This document shows positions 1 through 7,368 of a DNA stretch of 64,000 nucleotides, piece by piece. The stretch lies in assembly GCA_900314885.1 (NCBI GenBank), contig OMWY01000008.1, positions 1 through 64,000 on the forward strand, written 5' to 3'. A model generated the notes under the pieces. That model had not been told where the DNA came from and did no database searches. It worked only from the letters and a program-made list of their open reading frames with translations. The position numbers and the translations under genes are program-made. This DNA comes from an uncultured Eubacteriales bacterium (lineage in GTDB: Bacteria > Bacillota > Clostridia > Lachnospirales > Lachnospiraceae). Numbering within the stretch: the first letter of the stretch is position 1; each line of letters opens with the position of its first letter.

Positions 1-83
1 AGATTGTCTCACTGTTCAGTTGTCAATGTGCTGTCTCTGTTCTGATCTCTCCGGCTCGCTGTCGGCGTCAGTCACAAGCGACG
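1..83 (-). other. rRNA operon 5' leader (partial)
   Basis: This is the stretch downstream of a strong minus-strand promoter, reading toward the left edge. On the minus strand it contains TTGACAACTGAACAGTG, the kind of string found in Firmicutes pre-rRNA leaders and spacers. The 16S gene itself would lie outside the window. The assignment is inferred from the promoter quality and this string. Confidence 0.6.
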
Positions 84-89
84 TGTTAT

Positions 90-118
90 ATAATACCACC
101 TTCGAGGAGGAATGTCAA
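90..118 (-). promoter_or_regulatory. Strong promoter, probably of an rRNA operon
   Basis: On the minus strand the -35 box is a consensus TTGACA (118-113), followed by a spacer of exactly 17 nt and TATTAT (95-90). Upstream of it, at about 120-170, the DNA is rich in A and T runs, as in an UP element. No minus-strand coding region follows inside the window, which fits a stable-RNA promoter. Confidence 0.75.
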
Positions 119-204
119 CCCCTTTTTTCAAGTTTTTTCTAAAATATCTAATATTTGCACAATTGGCTTTTTGTAGTCCAATATCGCAAACAATTCTGAC
201 AATT

Positions 205-732
205 CTATTCTTCTCTCTCAAAGATCCCGCCTTCAAAATAAATGTTATTCCCCTCAGAATCCTTGTAAAATGAGACCTGTTCAGTTCCTGTCAGTTTAAA
301 GCCAAGCGAATTCAACAGACGAACAGAGGGTATGTTATTAATTGCGGTACCCGCTTTGAAATAATGCACCCCCTGTTCTTCAGCACAATCCAATAGGGCT
401 GATATGCTCTCCTTAGCGTATCCTTTTCTGTAATAATCAGTATGAAAGCAATATCCAATTTCATATCCATAATCTTTTCTGTGCATGTCTATATATCCAA
501 TAATCTCATCCTTAAGGCATACAGAAAAGAACATATGCTCGCTGCTGTCGCAAGTCGAAGCCCATCGTTCAATTCTTTTCTGTACCACAGTGTTCTTCGT
601 ATCATGTGGAATGTCATACTGAGCGTATTCAGTCTCTCCCACCTTCTGCCAAATTTCTTTTATAGATTCCCAATCCTCCGCTAAGACACGACGAATCAGC
701 AGACGATCCGTTTCCATTGATTGTATTTCCAT
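205..732 (-). CDS. GNAT family N-acetyltransferase (RimJ/RimL type)
   Basis: A 175-aa acetyl-CoA-dependent N-acetyltransferase. The N terminus METDRLLIRR is typical of the RimJ/RimL branch (PF13302-like). The acetyl-CoA loop is visible as YYRKGYAKES (about residues 100-109), and the C-terminal half has the family's NIPSVRLLNSLGF pattern. RimJ/RimL proteins acetylate ribosomal protein N termini, but many relatives act on small molecules or antibiotics, so the substrate is unknown. The start is supported by GAGGTGG about 9 nt upstream; an alternative start is the sixth codon. The gene stands alone between the rRNA promoter and the CDF gene, in the same orientation as the CDF gene, 39 nt from its stop. 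Confidence 0.8.
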   Translation of the reverse strand: MEIQSMETDRLLIRRVLAEDWESIKEIWQKVGETEYAQYDIPHDTKNTVVQKRIERWASTCDSSEHMFFSVCLKDEIIGYIDMHRKDYGYEIGYCFHTDYYRKGYAKESISALLDCAEEQGVHYFKAGTAINNIPSVRLLNSLGFKLTGTEQVSFYKDSEGNNIYFEGGIFEREE

Positions 733-771
733 TCACATCCACCTCTTTAATATCTCGTAGAATATCCTCTC

Positions 772-1962
772 TCATTCTTCACTGAAATCCGTATCCATAG
801 CTACTTCAAGCTTATAATCAGGATAGGCCTCATTTACCTTCGCGAGAATTTCCCTGTATACAGCCTTCCTGTCCGGCGCGTCAAAGCTGATTACCGCATC
901 AAAGCGCATACTCTTATCATTTTCCCGCAAATAAAAGCCATGCACCTGAATAACATAAGGGATCGCAAGCACAAGGCTCATAACATTTTTCCTTGCCTCA
1001 ATCGCAACAGGATCCTTCGTATTAATCGAATAGACACCGACAGCTGTTATGAGAACCCTGCAGGTCATATAGACATCCACGGAAATTTCACGGATAAGCT
1101 CATCAAGCTCGTCCGCTGACATTGTGTCTTCGACCTCAATATGGAGAGATCCGTTATACACATCCGGTCCATAATTATTGAGAACCAAATCATAAACACC
1201 GTGAACACCCTCATGCTTTAAGACGACCTTTTTTATGGCTCTTGCAAGCTCGACATCCGCCTTTTCACCTAGAATCTCTGACAGTGTATCCTTAAGCATA
1301 TCAATACCCGACTTTATAATCACGACCGATATTATCGCTCCAAGCCATGACTCAAGTGATACGCCTGAAAATGTGAAGATAAGCGCCGCGGCAAGAGTAG
1401 AAGCGGAAATGATGGAATCAAGAGTCGCGTCTTCCCCTGAATTCACCAGTGAATCCGAATTAAGTCTCTTTCCTGCTGCCTTCACGAACCGCCCCAGAAT
1501 TATTTTCACAAGAAGGCCCACTGCTACAATAACGAGAGCTACCGTACTGTAATCGGGTTTCTCCGGATGTATTATACTGCCTATAGACTCCTTTAGCGAA
1601 GTTATTCCCGCATAAAGAACGATTAAAGAAATCACCATCGCCGTGAGATACTCTATCCTCCCATAACCGAAAGGGTGCTTCTTGTCAGCGTCCTTTCCGG
1701 CTAACTTTGTACCTACTATCGTGATTACACTGCTTGCGGCATCCGAGAGATTATTTACAGCGTCAAGAGTGATGGCAATAGAACCGCTGACGATCCCTAT
1801 AAATGCCTTGAATGCAGCTAAGAAGGCATTTGCGACAATGCCTATGATGCTTACCCTTACAACCTCTCTCTCACGGTCCGCCTCCGGCGCGGTAATCGCA
1901 TCCGATGAATTCGCCTCAGAGTTTTCACGCAGACTGTTGATTTTTTCCTTTATTGTAGCCAT
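772..1962 (-). CDS. Cation diffusion facilitator, probable Mn2+ exporter (MntE-like)
   Basis: A 396-aa membrane transporter of the CDF family that exports divalent metal ions in exchange for protons. There are six membrane helices after an approximately 35-aa N-terminal extension. The HPFGYGRIEY signature lies after helix 2 and a cytosolic C-terminal domain follows. The transport site differs from zinc CDFs: the first metal motif reads N70..D74 (DAVNNLSD) instead of H..D, and the second reads D168..D172 (EDATLD). As I recall, an Asn-Asp-Asp-Asp quartet characterises the manganese exporter MntE of streptococci, so Mn2+ is the likely substrate; this is inference. The C-terminal region is longer than in FieF and may hold a second ferredoxin-like domain. 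It is monocistronic. Confidence 0.85.
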   Translation of the reverse strand: MATIKEKINSLRENSEANSSDAITAPEADREREVVRVSIIGIVANAFLAAFKAFIGIVSGSIAITLDAVNNLSDAASSVITIVGTKLAGKDADKKHPFGYGRIEYLTAMVISLIVLYAGITSLKESIGSIIHPEKPDYSTVALVIVAVGLLVKIILGRFVKAAGKRLNSDSLVNSGEDATLDSIISASTLAAALIFTFSGVSLESWLGAIISVVIIKSGIDMLKDTLSEILGEKADVELARAIKKVVLKHEGVHGVYDLVLNNYGPDVYNGSLHIEVEDTMSADELDELIREISVDVYMTCRVLITAVGVYSINTKDPVAIEARKNVMSLVLAIPYVIQVHGFYLRENDKSMRFDAVISFDAPDRKAVYREILAKVNEAYPDYKLEVAMDTDFSEE

Positions 1963-2034
1963 TTTCTCTCACCATCCTTATAACATATACAAAGTCTTCC
2001 GACTTTGCTGATTTTAACTCTGATTATTACCCTA

Positions 2035-2709
2035 TCATAGAGTACATTTTTTATTGTCAAATAGCTTATTGTTATAGTACCACAAACGGATTATAATATA
2101 CAAGAAAATATTAAAAAAGAAGCATACAAGGCTCACAACAAGGCCCACAATAGCGGGTACATGGCTTTTAGCCTTCTCCCACTGGTCGACAAAGATAACA
2201 GTAAACAGGGCAGTCATACAGAAGTCAATTCCTTCGGTTGAAAATGGAATCAGCTGCCCGACAAGGCCGCCAAGCACCGCCCCTATACACCAGTAGAATT
2301 GACACATAATAGCGAGAGGAAGCATAACCTTACGCCTCTCCTCATCGGGAAGGTCAAGTGAATTATTAACGGCATAGGTTTCATCGGTGAGACTGTGAAT
2401 CATATAAGGCTTCGCCCTGCCCATTTTATTAAAATCCTTCACAAAACTGAGGCTGTAGAAAAACTGCCTCGAATTCATGAAGAAGGCCGTGATAGCAATC
2501 GTGATAAGTGACGCGCCTCCGCTTAATAATGTAGTAAGAACAAACTGAAAGGCCCCGGTATAAACCACCAGGCTTATGAGAAGGGAATAGTACCAGTGGA
2601 GTCCCGCTTCTTCCATAAGGATTCCATAAGCCATCCCAAGAAAAATATAACTGCACAAAATCGGAAGTGATTTGATAAATGCGGTCTTTATAATGTCTCT
2701 CGTTTCCAT
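2035..2709 (-). CDS. azlC: AzlC family branched-chain amino acid permease
   Basis: A 224-aa membrane protein with about five to six hydrophobic segments and the AzlC signatures AFQFVLTTLL, FFMNSRQFFYSLSF and SLTDETYAVNN. AzlC is the large subunit of an exporter for branched-chain amino acids and their analogues, normally paired with the approximately 100-aa AzlD. No azlD is present: downstream only about 70 nt separate this stop from the CDF start, and upstream lies vanZ on the other strand. The start has a GGGGGC Shine-Dalgarno-like sequence. Either the partner is elsewhere or the protein works alone. Confidence 0.85.
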   Translation of the reverse strand: METRDIIKTAFIKSLPILCSYIFLGMAYGILMEEAGLHWYYSLLISLVVYTGAFQFVLTTLLSGGASLITIAITAFFMNSRQFFYSLSFVKDFNKMGRAKPYMIHSLTDETYAVNNSLDLPDEERRKVMLPLAIMCQFYWCIGAVLGGLVGQLIPFSTEGIDFCMTALFTVIFVDQWEKAKSHVPAIVGLVVSLVCFFFNIFLYIIIRLWYYNNKLFDNKKCTL

Positions 2710-2797
2710 AACTGCTGCCCCCTATTAACTTTTCCTACGAAATTGATATGCTAACAGTATAACATTAACCCTTTTAAATGTAAACAACCTATTAAAA

Positions 2798-2825
2798 GCA
2801 CTGCCATCTAGTTTAGTGACAGTGC
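2798..2825. terminator. Stem-loop between azlC and vanZ
   Basis: The arms GCACTGCCA and TGACAGTGC pair apart from one mismatch, with a 10-nt loop. A T-rich stretch follows on the plus strand and CTTTTAAT on the minus strand. No gene reads into it from either side, so it may insulate the two divergent genes or belong to a leader. Confidence 0.4.
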
Positions 2826-2849
2826 TTGTTTATTTCCTTGCGGTATGGT

Positions 2850-2869
2850 AAAATGTTTTAAAACATTTT
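2850..2869. promoter_or_regulatory. Perfect 20-bp palindrome upstream of vanZ-like gene
   Basis: AAAATGTTTT is followed immediately by its reverse complement AAAACATTTT. It sits 8 bp before the first possible start of the VanZ-like gene. It could be an operator for a dimeric repressor or a leader hairpin. AT-rich palindromes also arise by chance. Confidence 0.4.
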
Positions 2870-2877
2870 TAAGATGA

Positions 2878-3402
2878 ATGGAAAGCAAGATGAAATTAAA
2901 CAGAAAAACAGTTATTTTGCTGGTCATTACCATGATGTGGATGACCGTAATTTTCAGAATGTCCGCCGCGCCGGCAGCTGAATCCTCTGAGACGAGTGAA
3001 AGCGTAGGAAAAATCATCTGCGGGCTCTTCATCCCTGATTACGACGAGCTTTCCGTCGAAGAGCAGACAAATATGGCAAAGGCCATAGACCACCCTGTAA
3101 GGAAGGCTGCCCATGTGACCGAATACCTGATACTGGGAATCCTGATGGCATTATTATTCGTTTCGGCAGATAAGGCAAACAATCGCAACAGGTATTCGAA
3201 AATAAGCTTCTTTGTGAAGCCGTTTACCATCTGCGCCCTTTATGCCGCAAGCGACGAATTTCACCAGCTCTTTGTACCCGGAAGAAGCGGACAGGTTAAA
3301 GATGTACTGATAGATTCGTGCGGGATATTAATAGGGACGGTGATTATTTGGATTGTAAGTAAAACTTCTTTTCATCATATCAGTCATACGCAAGTAAATT
3401 AA
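2878..3402 (+). CDS. VanZ-like membrane protein
   Basis: A 174-aa protein with about four membrane segments. It carries the VanZ-family core: RKAAHVTEYLILG (about residues 74-86), then ASDEFHQLFVPGR and KDVLIDSCGILIGT. VanZ itself gives low-level teicoplanin resistance, but most VanZ-like proteins in Firmicutes are of unknown envelope-related function; no van genes are nearby. An N-terminal helix (about 11-28) precedes an extracytoplasmic loop rich in Ser/Glu. The start is uncertain: the ATG at 2890 (MKLNRK) has GGAAAG upstream and may be the real one. A palindrome lies just upstream and a hairpin terminator overlaps the stop. Confidence 0.75.
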   Translation: MESKMKLNRKTVILLVITMMWMTVIFRMSAAPAAESSETSESVGKIICGLFIPDYDELSVEEQTNMAKAIDHPVRKAAHVTEYLILGILMALLFVSADKANNRNRYSKISFFVKPFTICALYAASDEFHQLFVPGRSGQVKDVLIDSCGILIGTVIIWIVSKTSFHHISHTQVN

Positions 3403-3437
3403 CTCGGAAACATCCGACTCAATTGCTTCCGAGTTAA
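3399..3437 (+). terminator. Terminator of the VanZ-like gene
   Basis: A perfect 11-bp inverted repeat, TTAACTCGGAA / TTCCGAGTTAA, with a 17-nt loop. It begins at the stop codon. The following T stretch is weak (CTTTAACTATATCTT). Confidence 0.6.
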
Positions 3438-3466
3438 CTTTAACTATATCTTGCATGGCTGTTGTT

Positions 3467-3496
3467 AAAAAAATACAGGCGTCACTTGACGCCTGT
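3467..3496 (-). terminator. Intrinsic terminator, minus strand
   Basis: Perfect 10-bp arms ACAGGCGTCA (3475-3484) and TGACGCCTGT (3487-3496) enclose a 2-nt gap. On the minus strand they are followed by TATTTTTTT. It is about 250 nt past the stop of the small membrane protein gene at 3743, so it may end that operon. Confidence 0.65.
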
Positions 3497-3709
3497 CTAT
3501 AGAAAGAGAGGAGTTACCATCCGGCAGGGAACCGGACAGTCAGCAAATGAAAAAAAGTATATCAAAAACGGGAAACTAACTGTTGTTCTTCAAATGAAGT
3601 ATATCTTGTATCTCCTTCATTTGATAACTACAGTATATCGTTCATTTATGTACTTCGAATGACGTAAATGTTAACAAACAGTTAACTTTATACTAACCAC
3701 CCTTGTCCC

Positions 3710-3736
3710 GAGCCAGGCACCTTCGGAGCCAGGCAC
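3710..3736. repeat. Direct repeat of GAGCCAGGCAC
   Basis: Two exact 11-nt copies (3710-3720 and 3726-3736) have a 16-nt period. Together they form an imperfect hairpin with a TTC loop. They lie directly after the stop codon at 3743 on the minus strand. GTGCCTGGCTCC-type strings resemble REP-like dispersed repeats; this is recollection, not a search result. Confidence 0.5.
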
Positions 3737-3742
3737 GGGGTG

Positions 3743-4117
3743 TTACTTAATCACCATCAGAGCCAGTCCGTAGCCATAAATCAGTATATATAGCACGAGA
3801 GCTATACCATTTACGATCATGGAAAGGATTGGCATCTGGTAGAAATTATGGTCATCCATCATCATTTTCCCACTTGCCGCTACTCCGATAATCGAAACTA
3901 AGAAGGCAGCGAATCCGATAACCCCGCTTATTATAGAGCTTGTTCCATCATTACCTGTCGCTATAACAGTAAGTACAAGGAGCGTTACAAGGCAGGCAAT
4001 CCCAAGAGCAAGAAAAACATAGGCATCCTTCGGGATTACACGCCTTGAAAATGATACCTTAGCCCCTGATTCCGGCTTTGGCCGGTGAAGCTTATGAGTG
4101 TATACTATCTTAGGCAT
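3743..4117 (-). CDS. Small polytopic membrane protein of unknown function
   Basis: A 124-aa protein: a basic cytosolic N terminus of about 28 residues (HKLHRPKPESGAKVSFSRR) followed by three hydrophobic helices at about 31-52, 61-82 and 96-120. I do not recognise the family. Its start overlaps the stop of the upstream O-antigen-ligase-like gene by 8 nt (4110-4117), so the two are almost certainly co-transcribed and translationally coupled. A role with the upstream polymerase/ligase-like protein is plausible but inferred from position only. Confidence 0.7.
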   Translation of the reverse strand: MPKIVYTHKLHRPKPESGAKVSFSRRVIPKDAYVFLALGIACLVTLLVLTVIATGNDGTSSIISGVIGFAAFLVSIIGVAASGKMMMDDHNFYQMPILSMIVNGIALVLYILIYGYGLALMVIK

Positions 4118-6041
4118 TCATCCTATCCTTTACTATGCAGTTAACGCCAAATCCGGCTCCCAAAATAATCCAGAAGAGAGGCGCGAGGGCAAGGCAGGAG
4201 TCGTTTAAGAGCCCTGCGAAAATGTATCCGATTACGCCAAGATTAATGCCAAACCCAAAGGCTGTCAGACTATCTGTCAGATCTGCCTTAAAATATAATT
4301 TACCCGACTGAATCATATAAATAACGAATATGGCAAGCTCACAGATAAGAGCTAAAACGCCTTCATTTACGCCCGTCTGAAGGTACATATTGTGAGGCTT
4401 CGTGATAATAAGCGAAGCATATCCGGATGTAATCTTACCGAGGTAGTCATTCTGAGGAAATACCTCAGTATATGAATCAGCGCCACCGCCAAGAACAATG
4501 TGCTTAGCTAAAAGCGGAATCGTACGTGACCAGATATATCCACGTCCCGAAGCAAACTGAGGCGAATCAGTGAAGATCACGGACGGAGCGTTATATATTT
4601 CGTCAGACTCGCCGATTGCTGTGATATAAGTATACTTTCCGTTTACCTTAGCGAATGTAAATACATGCTGGAGGGCGCTGGTTGACGGAGTATACATCTC
4701 TATACAGGTAAAGCTGTCGCCCGCCCTGTCAGTCATATCCTCATATGTGAATTTAACTCCACTGAGCTTATCATTATCAGGATATATAAATCCGTCATCC
4801 GAGTTCAGAGATGTATTTATAGTGCTGCCGTCCTTGGCTGTAAGAATTATCGACGGACTTTCCGATGTCTCATCAAAGGCCGCGTCAAAGCTGAATCCAT
4901 TGTAGGTAATAGTTGCGCAATCCTCGGAGAACTCCACATTTTCAAGCAGATCCCCAGTGCTCTTGGTTGTTACTGCGTTCTTTACGTAGTCGATTACATT
5001 CGTATTTATCGACTTAAAATATAGACCACCCGCAACAACGAGAACAGCCACAAGTCCTACAAGCACCGGCCACCCATTTTTAAGCTGCTTTCTATAAAAT
5101 ACAGCTGCTATTATAATCGAAATAATAAATGAGAACACGAATGTCTTCGAGCCGCAGCCCATGGCGCAGAGAAATGTGCCTACGAACATAAGTCCCCAGT
5201 AAATCTTCTTCCATACCTGCTTAGAGCTGATAATTAAAATAGCGCAGATTGGAAGCACAAGGCTTGCGTACATACCGACATAGTTAGGGTTATAGAGTGT
5301 CAGATATACCTGATGGTTGCCGCTTCCCGAAAATGTAAAGGAGAGGCTCTGCCTTAGCTGTTCATAATTTTCAAAGCTCGCCGGTACTATAAGAGCCTTG
5401 CCGAGTGGTGACTCAAAGAAGTCATACCCTGTAATCTGGGATATACCTAGCAATGAAAGTATACAGGTTAAAATGCCGAGCGCCACCTTAAGAATCTGTA
5501 CACAGTTCTCGTCTGTAACTACAAGGAATGTATAAGTCAAGACCATGCAGTAGCAAAGAATAACCCAGAGGCTCTCATGCTGCTCGTAGCCGCCGATAGC
5601 GGATAAGCCGGTACTTCTGTATGGGCTTGCTATGGTTGAAATGATCGCCAGCAAAGCGTAAATTCCAAGCGGAATCAACCATTTCTTCCCGCTCTTAAGC
5701 CTCGCTCTTCTGTCATCATCAGCGAGCAGGAAGGCAGTAGCTATGGCCATGATAATACTTACGGCATACAGGAAATATCCCTTCATAATAAGAAAGACAT
5801 CAAACTTCTGTCCACCCTCAAACCAGGCCTTTCCGTTTATGCCTGAGTCGTAATATACCGCGACAACTATAAGCGGAATCACAACAATAGCAAAGAGAAC
5901 CGGAATCATCTCATACTTCCCAAATATGCCAAAGGTTCCGCTGCCCTGTCTCTGACCGGTCAAAATAGCACGAGCCTGAGCCTGCGATAAAGATTGATTT
6001 TTCTTTGCCGCAGACTTGCCGGCGTTATTATTCCCCTTCAT
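4110..6041 (-). CDS. O-antigen ligase / polymerase-like membrane protein
   Basis: A 643-aa multi-spanning protein of the O-antigen ligase (Wzy_C, PF04932) type. Members transfer or polymerise surface glycans on the outer face of the membrane. Family features are the VLGGGADSYTEVFPQ and ITKPHNMYLQTGVNEG stretches near the C terminus. About ten helices are visible. A hydrophilic, beta-rich segment of about 150 residues, predicted outside, interrupts them between roughly residues 350 and 520 and is longer than usual. The start chosen is the ATG at 6041, with GGAGGAA 9 nt upstream; an in-frame ATG at 6074 has no such signal. In a Gram-positive organism the acceptor would be a wall or exopolysaccharide glycan. 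No other glycan genes are adjacent. Confidence 0.75.
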   Translation of the reverse strand: MKGNNNAGKSAAKKNQSLSQAQARAILTGQRQGSGTFGIFGKYEMIPVLFAIVVIPLIVVAVYYDSGINGKAWFEGGQKFDVFLIMKGYFLYAVSIIMAIATAFLLADDDRRARLKSGKKWLIPLGIYALLAIISTIASPYRSTGLSAIGGYEQHESLWVILCYCMVLTYTFLVVTDENCVQILKVALGILTCILSLLGISQITGYDFFESPLGKALIVPASFENYEQLRQSLSFTFSGSGNHQVYLTLYNPNYVGMYASLVLPICAILIISSKQVWKKIYWGLMFVGTFLCAMGCGSKTFVFSFIISIIIAAVFYRKQLKNGWPVLVGLVAVLVVAGGLYFKSINTNVIDYVKNAVTTKSTGDLLENVEFSEDCATITYNGFSFDAAFDETSESPSIILTAKDGSTINTSLNSDDGFIYPDNDKLSGVKFTYEDMTDRAGDSFTCIEMYTPSTSALQHVFTFAKVNGKYTYITAIGESDEIYNAPSVIFTDSPQFASGRGYIWSRTIPLLAKHIVLGGGADSYTEVFPQNDYLGKITSGYASLIITKPHNMYLQTGVNEGVLALICELAIFVIYMIQSGKLYFKADLTDSLTAFGFGINLGVIGYIFAGLLNDSCLALAPLFWIILGAGFGVNCIVKDRMNA

Positions 6042-6101
6042 GATAATAAATTCCTCCATCATTACATAATGCAACCATTATAGCTCTTATTTGACTTATT
6101 T

Positions 6102-7244
6102 TCAAGACTCACTGTCAGTAACGGCCGCCGGAATTCCATTTACTTCTATCCCGCTCGTAACAGGGATAACCAGGCACATGCGTCCATCTATAAGCTTATG
6201 TTCTATAAGCTGAGTCGCCTCAGGCTTCGCCCTAATTACAATCTGTGGAGTAGCAACAGTAAACTGCTTTACGCTTGAGAGGTTGCTTACAACAATTTTG
6301 TTATCACTTCCGGCTATCTTGTCGTAGGTCTCATCAAAGCTTTCGAGTTCTTCATCACTTACACCGGATTTGGATAAGAGCTTCTTTACCTCAGGCGCAG
6401 CAAGCTCTATGGTATCTACAGGTTCCTTTGAATGCTTGTTGTCCTCCACCATTTCATTAATGTTGTCTGCCACATTTTGTAAAATGTCCATGTTGACTGT
6501 CTCACCGACTGTCTCGGTTATCAAAGTATTAAATGCGTCAGACTGCATTCCGGCAGTGAGGGGACCCGTGGTTCCAAAAATAGCGTCGGTAAAATCCGGC
6601 ATAAGCTCCTCTGCCTTCTTAGAATAGTAGAGGGCCCTATGCACATTAGCAGCCCTGTCTTCAAAGGCAGGAAAGAGAAAGGCCTTGTCAGGAGCCGAAA
6701 CTACCCAGTCACGGGTAAGCTCGCCAATCTTCTGCTGCTCTTCATCGTATCCGAGAGCCGGTTTAGCGAGGTTTACAGGGCATATGCAGGTTAAAATGTA
6801 CTCAAAGACATTCTCAGAGCCATCATCGATTATTGTGTTATCCTTCGCCTTTCCCGGCACATCATAGCTAGCGTGAGCGGCAATTATATAGTATCTGCCC
6901 TCAAACTGATAGCTCTTAATGATGCTGTCAAAGAATTCCTCGTTTATTCCATCATCCTTTAGAGCTGAATCGCGTAGCTTTAGAAGCTTAGACGCGGGGC
7001 CTCCTATCTCGGAATCTGTCGGGAAATCAATATTTATAAGGTTTTTTCCAAGTGTTCCCGAAAGAGCCTTGTGAAAAATATCCAGATACCTCGCGAGCTC
7101 CTCCTCAGGGAGACTAAGCAGGGCCTCAGTAGTCACATAGGTCTTATTCTTCTCATCGTCCACAAGACAGGCTGAAAACCTGTCAACTGAGCAGGTTTCC
7201 TTGGTAAACGTCTTCTTTATCTCCGCTACCTCTGATTTATTCAT
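6102..7244 (-). CDS. DUF4317 domain-containing protein
   Basis: A 380-aa soluble protein that I recognise as the DUF4317 family, common in Lachnospiraceae and related Clostridia. The start MNKSEVAEIKKTFTKE and the phrase CSVDRFSACLVD are typical. Function is unknown. No signal peptide or membrane segment is visible, so it is cytoplasmic. GGAGGAAC precedes the start at a suitable distance. The gap to the downstream ligase-like gene start is about 60 nt, so joint transcription is possible. The gene is about the usual length for the family. Confidence 0.75.
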   Translation of the reverse strand: MNKSEVAEIKKTFTKETCSVDRFSACLVDDEKNKTYVTTEALLSLPEEELARYLDIFHKALSGTLGKNLINIDFPTDSEIGGPASKLLKLRDSALKDDGINEEFFDSIIKSYQFEGRYYIIAAHASYDVPGKAKDNTIIDDGSENVFEYILTCICPVNLAKPALGYDEEQQKIGELTRDWVVSAPDKAFLFPAFEDRAANVHRALYYSKKAEELMPDFTDAIFGTTGPLTAGMQSDAFNTLITETVGETVNMDILQNVADNINEMVEDNKHSKEPVDTIELAAPEVKKLLSKSGVSDEELESFDETYDKIAGSDNKIVVSNLSSVKQFTVATPQIVIRAKPEATQLIEHKLIDGRMCLVIPVTSGIEVNGIPAAVTDSES

Positions 7245-7327
7245 TTATGAAATGTTCCTCCAATGTTTTTTATGACAGGCGTCACTCTCCTTTAATCAGG
7301 CTTCAAACAGAACCCGGGCACAATAAA

Positions 7328-7353
7328 AGAGAAGCCGGCGCACCGACTTCTCT
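7328..7353 (-). terminator. Terminator of cysK
   Basis: On the minus strand AGAGAAG.CGG pairs with CCG.CTTCTCT around a short TGCG loop, followed by TTTTATT. It lies 15 nt after the cysK stop. Confidence 0.75.
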
Positions 7354-7368
7354 ATTTTACTTTATTTT

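Larger units (their letters stand above)
3438..3742. other. Structured non-coding intergenic region
   Basis: No convincing gene is present. It holds several hairpin-forming sequences: a 10-bp stem with T tract (3467-3496, listed separately), TCCGG/CCGGA around 3520-3536, CAAATGAAG/CTTCATTTG (3591-3599 and 3614-3622), GTTAAC/GTTAAC around 3670-3686, and the repeat at 3710-3736. A 66-codon plus-strand reading frame here has no ribosome binding site and no recognisable content. A small minus-strand RNA ending at 3467 is possible, but I see no clear promoter for it. Confidence 0.45.

Noticed and set aside
1235..1552. Long antisense reading frames inside the CDF, lacZ, glgP and EAL genes
   Set aside because: They are opposite-strand shadows of strongly supported genes, with no start signals or family resemblance.
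2878..3402. VanZ-like gene as a glycopeptide resistance determinant
   Set aside because: No vanHAXYRS genes or mobile element nearby. The VanZ-like family is widespread and mostly unrelated to resistance.
3462..3662. 66-codon plus-strand reading frame
   Set aside because: No ribosome binding site, no recognisable content, and it runs through hairpin-forming intergenic DNA.
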